Under the pieces are notes generated by a model. The model ran no database searches. It was not told the origin of the DNA and saw nothing but the letters and a program-made list of their open reading frames with translations. From Acholoe squamosa (Eukaryota; Annelida; Polychaeta; Phyllodocida; Polynoidae): a stretch of DNA of 64,000 nucleotides. The stretch is from positions 15,194,141-15,258,140 of the forward strand of contig OX439044.1 of assembly GCA_949317995.1 (NCBI GenBank), in the 5' to 3' direction. Shown here one piece after another: positions 26,701-38,700 of the stretch. Both the position numbers and the translations under genes were made by a program. Each line of letters begins with the position of its first letter. Positions within the stretch are counted from its first letter, which is position 1.

Positions 26701-29700
26701 TGAAACTTGAACTTGTAATACTATGTTGGAAGGAATTGTCCGAGCTCCACTATTGAACACTGAAATGATGACTATTGCAAGGGTAAGAGCAGGAGAATGT
26801 CATATTCAGTTATAACCACGTCACCAGGATCCTACATATTGACATCTCACTAAAATGATGAGATGGAACCAACTTGGGTTGTGCCAAGGCAGACATAAGG
26901 CTCCACCACAAGACACAGGTGGCTATAAAACACCACATTCCTTTAAATCCTCTGTTCCGTGTGCTTTTGTTTGACATTTGACATTGAGGAGACAAGTAGA
27001 AAAAATGATCTACTACATAATGTAAAAACTAACGGACAGAATAAGGAAAATGTGTGTCACAAGGAAAGTGTTGCGCTAGTGGAGCTCGGTCATTCCATCC
27101 AGCACATTGTTAAAAAATCATATATCCTGTAAGACGGAAATCAGATACCAGCTTTAACCTCTCATGTCTAATAGAGCAAGGTGATGGATAAAACTACATT
27201 TGTTCTTTTGGTAGATAAGTTAAAGTCCAGTATTCACCTTTACAGTCAGGTATCTGTGCAGACCACTGCCCTGTCTCCATACAAACAGCTGAGGCCACCT
27301 GGCGGCCACCAGTTAAAGTATAACCACTGTGACAAGTATAAATGATGATGTCATTCTTCCTGGTACCCAGAATCTCCAAACTGCTGTAAGCATGCTTTGT
27401 TGGCGTTGGGCAATTAACCTCTTCAGCAAAGCTCTCTGTGAAAGAATTGAGATAATGTTTAGAATTCATTCTTGAAATGGGTCTGTTAATGTTAATTTCA
27501 AACAGCAGTGCAAGCAGTTTTAAACTTTATGGTAACCCTTCCCTTTATCTCTCAGTCAGTCACAGCATCTAAATAGCTATATAGCTTGAGAAAATAATCA
27601 GGAATGCTAATTAAATGGAATCTTGAACATTTCTTACTAGGAAAACATGCAATAAATTAAAGGTTCATGAGAATTGGTCTGACTGAGGGTTGTCTCACTC
27701 GACTTTACCTCGTGGGATAACTCTGAGACAGACCAATTTTCATGACCCTTTGTCTATATCTTTATACCCTTACCAAACACAGCTTGAAGTTCTGACATTG
27801 GTGTTACAGCGATAGTTGCCACTTTGGTCGAACTCTCTGTTGTTTCCTTTGCTGATGCCTGTGTTGTTTCCTTCGCCAGTTCTTGTGTTTTCTCCTTGGG
27901 TGATGTTGTTGATACAACTAAAGATGGTGTTGTTGCTTGTGTTGAGTCTTGTTCTGTTTGCACTTCCGTTAATTGCCCTGTCTCTACTTAAGATATTAAA
28001 AGGAATTACAAGAAAAGTAGGGAAATAACAATAATAAATACAGTGATCAATGGACCTAAAATGATATTAGGGACTAGCAAGTAGCAGCAAGTCTACTCCT
28101 TTACTGCTACCCATAACCAAGTCAGATATAGCCATAATGGAAATCGCAATACCCTATCGAGTTCACTAATGCTTTGATCTACTTACGTACATAAAAAGGT
28201 TACTATCTATATATTTCAAGATATCTCACCTTCAGCGAGAATATCACATCCACTACCCACCCATCCCCTAATTGTCCCTGCTGTTTAACCTGCATCCCAC
28301 ACACTGCTGTATCAAGGCCTGGGCATACATGGCCATTGTCAAATTTGTTACATGAGCAATCTGACCCTTGTATTTCATACCAGTCATCAGTGGCAGGCTT
28401 GTAGCAATAGATTGTCAGACAGCGTGCCATAGTATTGTCCTTTGAGACATTGAAAGCATCTACTGTGATGCACATTGTTCTCATATGGTAGCCTTGTTGA
28501 CAGAAAACAATCAGGAATGCCAATTAAATGGAATTTTGAACATTTCTTACCAGGAAAACATGCAATAAATTAAAGGTTCATGAGAATTGGTCTGACTGAG
28601 GGTTGTCTCACTCGACTTTACCTCGTGAGATAACTCTGAGACAGACCAATTCTCATGACCCTTTGTCTATATCTTTATACCCTTACCAAACACAGCTTGA
28701 AGTTCTGACGTTGGTGTTACAGCGCTAGTTGCCACTTTGGTCGAACTCTCTGTTGTTTCCTTTGCTGATGCCTGTGTTGTTTTCTTCGCTGGTTCTTGTG
28801 TTGTCTCCTTGGGTGATGTTGTTGATACAACTAAAGATGGTGTTGTTCCTGTGGGTGATGTTCTTAAAGATTGTGTTGAGTCTTGTTCTGTTGGCACTTC
28901 CGTTAATTGCCCTATTGCTATTTATACCAACATATTAAAAGGAATTACAAGAAAAGTAGGGAAATAACAATAATAAATACAGTGATCAATGGACCTAAAA
29001 TGATATTAGGGACTAGCAAGTAGCAGCAAGTCCTATACTGCTATCCATAACCAAGTCAGATATAGCCATAATGGAAATCGCAATAACCTATCGAGTTCAC
29101 TAATACATTGATCTACTTACGTACTTAAAAGGTTACTGTATTACAGTGGCCCACAACTATCTATATTTCAAGATATCTCACCTTCAGCGGGAATATCACA
29201 GCACTTAAAGCGTACATCATTGATTCCTGTGTCATCCTCTGTGCCATCCACTCCCCACCCATCCCCTAATTGTCCCTGCTGTTTAACCTGCATCCCACAC
29301 ACTGCTGTATCATGGCCTGGGCATACATGGCCATTGCCAAATTTGTTACATGAGCAATCTGACCCTTGTATTTCATACCAGTCATCAGTTGCAGGCTTAT
29401 AGCAATAGATTGTCAGACAGCGTGCCATAGTATTGTCCTTTGAGACATTGAAAGCATCTACCGTGACGCACATTGTTCTCATATGGTAGCCTTGTCGACA
29501 GGTAAGGTCATCACTGAGAAACCCAGGTCTATTTTCTGATGATGGCTTTGAATCCAAAAAAGACACAATTTCTCCAGTGGACAAATTACCACATAATAGT
29601 TGCAGCTGGTTTAGTCCCTCATTATCTGTGAACGGATCATCGTCTACATACATCTGGAGACAGAAATGTTGTTTATTAGAAAATTGTCATTTTATGAAGT

Positions 29701-32700
29701 TGTATTTTTCATCAAGGTAATTTTCAATGTCTCGGCTTTTGTGCAATACACAGGGGTGTCGGAACAGGAGTGGGCAGGGGCATGGACCTCCCCCCCCCCA
29801 ATCCAAGAACAGGGGGACCAGAGTGTGTTTTGCCCCCCCCTCCCAAAAAAAGATATTTGGAAACAAGAATATACTTATAATTATGGTGACCTTTTACCCA
29901 GAAATTGTCCTAAAATTGCAGGGAAAATATCTAAATTCTTGCCTTTGGGAGGCATGCCCCAAACCCTAATTAGATTCATATGGCCTAATTGCTATTCTCA
30001 GAACTGTCATCATGCCCCGCCTGACGAGCTTTGCCCCCCCCCCCAAAAGTCCCTGGGACATTTAAAGAGTACAACTGACCATTGAATAAGAAGTTCCTTA
30101 TAATATAAGGATGTCTGACCTATTACCTCGGGCGACACATCTTCAAGTTTTCTCTTTAAGTTAGTGCTTAGAAGACATACAATGGCCAATGATTGAAGAA
30201 CAGTGCTGTTTGTCATTTGAATAGATCTACCATGCATAGTAGGACCTACTCTAGATATTATAAGTGCACCACTGCTAGTACATACCCTAAATTCAGGTAG
30301 ATTCTATTTGGTGCGGCGAAGGGCTATCTTAAGGTATATGATATAGATATCAGTGACTTGGGAGAGAATAATGTAAAAGTTCTCACCCTTTTCCTATATC
30401 CTAAGGCAAATGTGCCATTGGGACAATAGCTCCAAGATCCCCATGACCCAAGGAGGCCTGTGTTGCCTGACCTCAAAATTGTATAATCTGCATAGAGGAA
30501 TTGAAAACATTGTCATTATACTGATAGATTATTTGATGAGAGTCAAAATGACTATTCTATCAAAATATAAGGTTCCACTTAGCACATTAATATGAAATCA
30601 ATGGCTTGATACAAAAACAAACAAAAAAAGAGTTTTCACTATAATCAACTGGGATGTTTAGCACGCACACCGTATGTCACACATAACTCATTTAATGCAG
30701 ACATATAGCAATGTTGTAAGTATGCTGCACATCTCTGCTATATTGCCAATAATTATAGTTGCTGCTAAACCTCCATAATGACATTGTCTCTTAATTAATC
30801 ATTAAGCAGTTAAGGCCTTGGTAGGCACTGAATTTATTATATTCCTTCAATATGTCTATATATTTAAGATATCCTACCTATTGCTGCATAAAGCTGATCT
30901 ACTGCTTCTTTTTCCTTGAAATGACTCCAGAAGGTCATCGACTTTAATTTAAACCTAGCATACATATCATCAGCAAAATTAGGCTTTCCTATTATGAAAT
31001 TCTGATGTGCATCAATTGTGAAATTTCTGGATGTCTTGATCCCTTCTCCAAGAAACTTCCGTTGCCTGTAGACAAACAGTCCTTTCTCCCTACTCCATGT
31101 AAAAAGAAAGTTCCTATGATGTCTTGGGTCAAACTTTTTCTCCCATTTAGTTGTGGCTGTCTGGAAGATAACTCCAAACTCCTGTGTGTCTGAGATGAGA
31201 TAGACAGCAATCCCTAGAGAGTCAGGTGAGCCACCACTGCTGATACAATATGTTATATTCTGATCAGGATTGAAATTGAGATTAGATGTGTCTAATTCCA
31301 GACTGTAACCATAAGCACATAAGTCTAGGTTTCCAAAGCATTCATGCCGTCTGTTGCCAAGGTCAATGAAGTCATTGATACCATTAAACATTGTATTATT
31401 TCCAGTGATATTTGATTCAAAAGAATCTTCAGAGCCATAGCCATTAATGTTGCCTTTGATTGGAGTACTTTGCTGGTATCGAAGTGGAAAATGATATTCC
31501 ACAGCTGAAGAAAAAATGGAATATATCATGTATCTAATAATGCCTTTTAAAATCATCGTTGTGAAAGGAAACAGCTACCTTAAAATCAATCTCTTGGTTA
31601 TTGAATGCTTGTGATCCATCAGTATTTTGAGAAATGATGCCAGATTTTCTGGGGGCACTATTTTCAAATTGACATGACACATACATATTCGGCAAAGTCC
31701 ATTAAATTGAATAGGAAACTTATTAATATAGGTTGATAATGTGAATAAAGTTCCAAATGGTCATATGTGTGTTTCTAAAGAGTTCAACGTTCCAGATAAG
31801 AAGTACTGTTCTCAGATACCAACCTCCAGATAGCTGCTTCTCATGTAGGTCCACAATGAAAGATGAGTTTTTTTCTTCCAACCAGATCTCCAGTTCATCT
31901 ATATCTGCTGTTCCACATTGATCACCTTGACAACCCACTCGGAAGTTAACAGTGTTGTCTGAGTCAACAACATCTCTCCTCCTTCTATTTTTCATGCCTG
32001 CAAATCCTTCCAGTGTTCCATTAAGATACACTCTCAAACCAGAATCCAATTTCCAGGTGGCAGTCACATGGACCCAATTCATGATGTATGCATTCATTTT
32101 CACTGGCCCATAGGTTCCCTGGCTCGAATGCATCTGCACCAACATCTTGTCAAACGTTTGACCAACCTTGATACTATTACCAACAATGAAGTACCATGTG
32201 CCACTAACCTTTGGTAATATCCGTATCCAGAAAGATATGGTGAAGCCATCAGGGCAGAGGTCTCTGTTGTCAAAGCATGAGTCTTGTTGGTTGCCATAAT
32301 CTACCCCAGAGAAGGTGTAACCAGAGAGATGAAGGTAGCCTCCAATCACCCCACCAAGAGGTACAATCTTTGCTTCCCTTTTGACCACCTTCTTACCCAT
32401 GACTGAGGCTAGATTAGAGGATGTATCATAGGGCATCCTGAAAAAGACTTTGAAAGGAAAAAGAATTTGTAAGTTAGTGGATGTGCATCTTTGGTTTCAA
32501 TTGAACCATACATCAAGTCAAACTATACTGTAGAAAATACCTGTTGAATCTACCGGAGATCCTTGTAAAACTGAACAGTGAAACGCCATAACTGTTTTGC
32601 GGTGAACCAGTGTGGTTTTTACAAGAAAGCACAGGTGGCAGTATGGTGGTACATTTTTGTGCAAGGAATCACTGAGAAAATAATAACTATGGGGCTTGGA

Positions 32701-35700
32701 TCATTATTTTGATGACATTATTTCGATGACATTTTTTAACAGTGTAGGAAGCTGTTATGCCTCACATTTTATTAGTATTTGGGCCTTAGAACCTTTGAGG
32801 CACAAGAAATCTTTTTAAAAGAAATTATATCAACAATGAATTTAAAAGGACTGTGTAGGGTTTTGTGGGCATATGTGAACCAGCAAGCAGAAATGGGGGT
32901 TCCTGTGGGATTTAGGGCCTGTTTTAGCCACCAGGGGGCACCATTATGGGCTAGAATAGGAAAAATATGCCTAAAACTGCTATAGGCTACATTTTTTTTG
33001 GAGAATTCAAAGATTTTTGATAAAACATTCTATTTTGGGGGGAAAGGGTCCATAATTGGCAATTAAAAGAATGTTTTGGGGCCAAAATAGGCATTTTTGT
33101 TGATTTCTGTTGCCATGGAAACATTATTTTCATTCTAAATAAGGAAATCGATGATCCCATTTGAAGGAATATTTCACAAGGTCCACTATGGTGAAAACAG
33201 AATGAAAATACCATTTCTACATCAAAAGTTATGGGCAAAAGAATGAAAATTTATGCTAATTTAGCTAATTAGCATAAATTATGCTAATTATAGTTGTATC
33301 TCATGACCAATGGGACTTATGGCTTATTGACATTCATGAAATGGTCATATCTACCCTTATTTAGCAAGCTATTCCTCCAAAACTAACAGGAGTATCTTCT
33401 CCGGCAATATATCACTGTTAAGCTAGTGATCTGAATTTTAAAGTTGACTTCTGGCATGGAGCACCCTTTCTCCTTGCCTCGACGCATATCATCTTTAGTA
33501 ATATTTTAAAAACACAACATTGTGAGAACATATGAAAATATTCTAATCACGAATAGATTAATTGAGATATAATTGATCTGCGTATTACAGAGCCCCTAAT
33601 AGGACATAACAAAAAAAAAAATTTCATAAAAAAATATTCCTGCAGGTACAGGAACATTCCTGCGGATACAGGAGAATTCTTGCGGGTACAGGGGCATTCT
33701 TATAGGTGCAGAAATATTTTTTGTGGTTGCAAAAAAAAATTTTCATCTCATAACGAATTCTTTGGGGTGCAGAAATCTTTTTTTATTTTTTACATTAGTA
33801 AAAAAACAAACATTTTAGATAACATATTTAATTTGACAAAGGACATGGAGTTGGCACACATGTGACAAAGCCACTTAAAAAAAATCGATAAGGGATATAG
33901 ATTTAAAGACAAGGGATAGGCCACTTTTTAAAATAGAGAATGTCTTGGTATCCACAAGAATGCTCCTGTACCCGCAAGAATTGTTTCTGTGTCCACAGGA
34001 GTTGTTCAGTACCCGCAGGAATTGTTCAGTATCAGCAAGAATTGTTCAGTATCCACAAGAATTGTTACATCAGTACCCATAAGAATTGTTCAGTGCCCAC
34101 AAGAATTGATCAGTACCCGCAAGAATTGTTCAGTACCCGCAAGAATTGTTCAGTATCTGCAAGAATATTTTTTCCTGGAAAAAAAATATGTTGGTATGTC
34201 CTATTAGGGGCTCCGTATTTTGCGGATACAGAAGCTATTCTTGTGGGTGAGAAATATTTTTGCACATACAGAAAATATTCCTGCAGGTACAGAAACGATT
34301 CTTGCGGGTACAGAAACATTCATGTTGGGGACTTGAAGAGTTTATCATCATCATCCAAAGAATATTAGTGTCCTTGCAAGAATTACATTGTAAACATGCA
34401 AGAATGTTCCTGTACCCACAAGAATGTCCCTGTGTCTACAGGAATATGTTTTGAAGGGGAAAAATCTTTTTGGGATGTTCTTTTAGGCACTCCGTATATC
34501 TGTACCCACAAGACTGTTCCTGTCCCACAAGAATCGTTCCTGTGCCCATAAGAATAGTTCAGTTTCCACAAGAACAGTTCAGTATCCGCAAGTATTGTTC
34601 AGTTTCCGCAAGAAGATTTTTTCTGTGGAAATTTTATTTTTGGTATGTCCTATTAGGGGCTCTGTAGCTTTTTCATGAATGCTCCTGACTTACTATTTTC
34701 TGTTGTCATTCTCTGTGTTGTCAATATCATTGGAGATGTTGCTACTTCTGACGATGTTGCTGCTGTTGTCGGTTAAACCAAAAGTTTAAAAGAAACGTTA
34801 GAAATACAGCCTTACTCCCATGCAATGTTTCAACCTGATATAGTAGGAAAGCTGGCACAATTCAAACAAATCTCATTGTATTAAAAGTATATCCATAGTG
34901 ACCATCAGAGCAGTTACAATGTAGCATTGTGGGATCACATGAGAAGAAAAAAACAAAGGTTTTAAAAGTCGAAATATCTCACCTTGCATTGTGATATTAC
35001 AACACATAAGATGCAGACCATTGATTCCTGTGTCATCCTCTGTGCCATCCACTCCCCACCCATCCCCTAATTGTTCCTGCTGTTTAACCTGCATCCCACA
35101 CACTGCCTCACCAATAGGGCAGCCATCTCCATCTGTAGACACAGAGCATTGACATCCTGAGCCTTCCTCAGGGTCAATCAATGATATTTCCTCAGTTGTA
35201 CTACCATGTCTACAGTAGATTTTGATACAGCGGGCCATCGTGTTGTCCTGTGTTACATCAAAAGGGTCTATTTGGAGGCAGAATGATCTTATGTAGTAGT
35301 CATTTTGACACATGAGGTTATCACTTAAGTTGCCTGGTCTGAGTTCTGATGGGTTCTTTGAATCTAAAATGGATGCAATCTCTCCAGTAGATATATCGCC
35401 ACACAATAGTTGCAGCTGGTTCAGTCCCTCATCATCCGTATCCATGGCCGAATTAACATCTATATACACCTAGAGAATAAAAGACCACTGCTCCATGATA
35501 ATTGTCATCATACATGCTTAAGAAGGGAGGCATGGATACATGTATGTGTAGTGCCTAAGTTATCTATAAAAAATTTCCCAGTTGTCAACATACCTATTTT
35601 ATCTTAAGGAATATGTGTTTTATTATAATTAGACATAATATACCACTAATTGTGTCTGTATTATTTACTCCTATCATTCTTAAAAGGGCATGTGAATAGA

Positions 35701-38700
35701 CTCTGTTGAGATTAAAAGCTGAGCAATGGCAAATATTTGAAGAAGAAAAACAGACCTCTTCCATTTTCATCCCAAATGCTTTTTTGGATATTAGATAATA
35801 ATGATGGTTAACTAAGAATGATAGAATAAGACTCTCACTCTTTTCCTATATCCTATCGCAAATGTTCCATTGGGGCAATAGCTCCAATTTCCCCATGATC
35901 CTAGAATGCCAGTAGTATCTGATGTCAGGATCTCATCATCTGAAGAAGGTAAGGGTGTCATTGTATCTGTATGCTTCGGAATTTAGTGCTGAGAGTGATT
36001 GAATGCCTCATCCTCCTCTCCTTCACTTTACTAATGAATCCCTCTATTGGTGTTTCTATGGGAATTTATCAATCTTACGTTGTTGGTGCACCCCTAATCA
36101 GTAGAGTGCATGAACAGATAATATATTATGAAAAAGCAGGCATGGAAAGCTGTACCTTTCATGCAGATGCTAAAGTAGGCGTTCTCTGTTAATAGGTGCC
36201 TCATTACCCACCACTAGAGGTAGATCATTTTAGATGAGGACTGAGTAATACGGGTGATAAGCCAGTAGGGTCCTATACAGGTCAGGATACATGTATAGGG
36301 CCCCACTGTATAGTAGTCTCTTCCCTATATAGTAGTCTGTTTTAGGTGCCACATCCCGACCTGTATAGGCATGCTGGAGTTATATACCTTTTCCTATAAA
36401 GTAGTCTGATTTTAGGTGCCACATCCCGACCTCTATAGGCCTGCTGGAGTTATTTGCCCTTCTCTATATAGTCTTCTCTATATAGTCTTATCCTTCTACT
36501 AGTTAAATAAGCTGCTTCTTATACTGTTTTCTACTGAATAAACAGAAATATTCTATTTATTCAGTAGAGTGTGACTAGATACAACTCCTGGGGGCCTATA
36601 CAGGTTAGAGTGACTCACCTAAAACAGACAGACTCTTATATTTATTATGGAAAAGCATATAACTCCAGACGGTCAATTCAGGTCGAGGACTACTACATAA
36701 GGGAGAACATATTGGGAAGAATGTAAAACTCCAGAAGGCCTATAAGGTCAGGACATGGCACCTAAAAGCAGATTCCTATATAGGGAAGAATGTATTACCT
36801 CAGAAGGCCTCTAAAGGTAGGGATATGGCACCTAAATGCAGACTCCTATATAGGGAAGAATGTTTAACCCCAGAATGCCTCTAAAGGTTTCCTATAGAGA
36901 AGTCCATTCTATTGAATAGAGTTAAAGATTGCTTTAGAATACAAGCTTGCCCCGCAGGGCTACATATATAGAATCAGGGGCCCCACTTTTCTTTTTTTTT
37001 CAGAATTCTAAATTTCAAACTCTTAATTCCTTTAGGCAATTCCTCTAAATATGTTAACTTGTATTGAGAAAATGGGGACAATTTCCGAATTTCCATTGAT
37101 CAGTGAGTGGCATCTGTGATAGAATACAAGGGAAGCTTGCCCTGCAGTGCTATGAATGGAATCAATGGAATGAAAGGAGAGAATATGCTGGTGACATTTA
37201 TACTCCCTTTATTACTCCCTTTATTCAGTTAACTTGAAAGTATATTTGTAACTACAAGACACCTACACAGGTCAGAGGACGGCACCTAGAAGCACCTACA
37301 ATACAAAGCCCCTATATAATACTGGGTAAAATAGAAGCTTGCCTTGCTGAGCACATAGCTCCAGTAGTGGAATAACTACTATGTACGGAGGAACATGCTA
37401 AGCTAATAGATGATGCATATCGGGGCCCTAGGGCTGTATATGCTGTATATACCTGAGCCGCGGAGCGGCGAGGGTATATACAGCATATACAGCCCGTGGG
37501 GCCCCGATATGCATCACCTAATAGGTTTATACCACCATTTCCTCCATTTTGTATCAATTTCTTACCTGAAATCCAAAGAATATAGCCAGGCGAAGACATT
37601 TTGTAAAAGCAAGCGATACGGCCCGGGTCAGCGCTCTGCGCGAAGCCATTGTTTTTGTTCCTTGTCGGCAGAGGTACCGCCGTGTTCACACTCACTTTTC
37701 GTATGGAATCCAACCATGACATGTTATAATATTGAAATCCCAAGAAGTTTTCGATCCATAGAAGAGGAATGCGTGCTAATTTTCTCCATTTTCTTCGATA
37801 TAAATAAGAATCCATTGATTTTCCCAACGTACGCGAGTCACGGTCCGGCCATTCCCACCCGCCTCCTTGTCCGGCGAAAGTGTGTCAGTGGCCCGGATGT
37901 AGATATAGGTCAACTGCTCATCGTACAAGAAAGACGCCGAAACAATGGCTTCGCGCAGAGCGGCCACGGGAAAATCAATGGATTCTTATTTATATCGAAG
38001 AAAATGGAGACAATTAGCACGCATTCCTCTTCTATGGATCAAAAACTTCTTAGGATTTCGATATTATAACATGAAAAGGTTGGTTTCAAGACGAAAACTG
38101 ATTGAAAACATACACCTAGGACTCCAGGTTAGAAGTTATTTACCTTCGGATTGATTTTCATCACCGTTCAGTGTGGCGCTATGGCTAAGGCCTTCGCCTA
38201 CCACCACTGCGGCCGGGGTTCAATCCTCATACGAGTTGGGACGATTTTTCACCATTGAAACAAAGGCGAGATAAAATTTCTATGTCCGCCAGCGTCTCCA
38301 AAAATATTCTAAGTCCAACTTGACCTCGAAAAAGTATATACCAAAAATTTCAAAAATGCACATGGGTGGTATATGCAGAATAATGCACGGCTAAACTGCA
38401 TATAAACCCACCGGAAGTGCCGAAATCGTGGTATAAAACTCAATAGTAATTAGACCTCTACAGCTGGCCTTATAATAAAAGTCTGTTTTTAGGTGCCACA
38501 CTGCGCCCACACTTACTCTATCACACACTCTGGCACCTATTAATCTTACTTGGGGTGCAGTAGAGTTGGGTGGGAATGTGAATGGCCCCTGAGAGGTGGT
38601 ACGAGAGATGCACTTTCCTATATATAGTAGTCTGCTTTTAGATGCCACGCCACAAATTGTATAGACTCACTCTATTCTATCTTATATGGTTATTACAGTA

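Larger units (their letters stand above)
27600..28508. repeat. Segmental tandem duplication, copy 1 (about 0.9 kb)
   Basis: Matches 28509-29420 at high identity. It includes a Thr-rich exon, a small hairpin (27663-27750; GAGAATTGGTCTG against CAGACCAATTTTC) and a decayed copy of VMO-I exon 2. Copy 1 has lost part of the VMO-I exon. Confidence 0.85.

Noticed and set aside
26419..26703. Plus-strand open frames opposite the sushi exons (also at 14906, 15887, 25055 and 24456)
   Set aside because: They mirror real minus-strand exons that have correct splice sites and the four-cysteine pattern.
27816..28028. Leu/Val-rich plus-strand frames opposite the Thr-rich exons (also 28729-28938, and Val/Asp-rich ones at 41979-42779)
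   Set aside because: Thr codons ACN read in reverse give Val, Gly or Cys runs and shifted frames give Leu; these are shadows of the mucin exons.
32441..32447. Alternative acceptor TTTTTCAG for LamG exon 3
   Set aside because: It would shift the phase, whereas CAAAG seven or so bases earlier keeps phase 1 and aligns with the paralogous exon.
37410..38069. A 219-codon plus-strand open frame
   Set aside because: It runs through a hairpin and both arms of an inverted repeat. The outward frames in the arms are in other phases, and no domain is visible.
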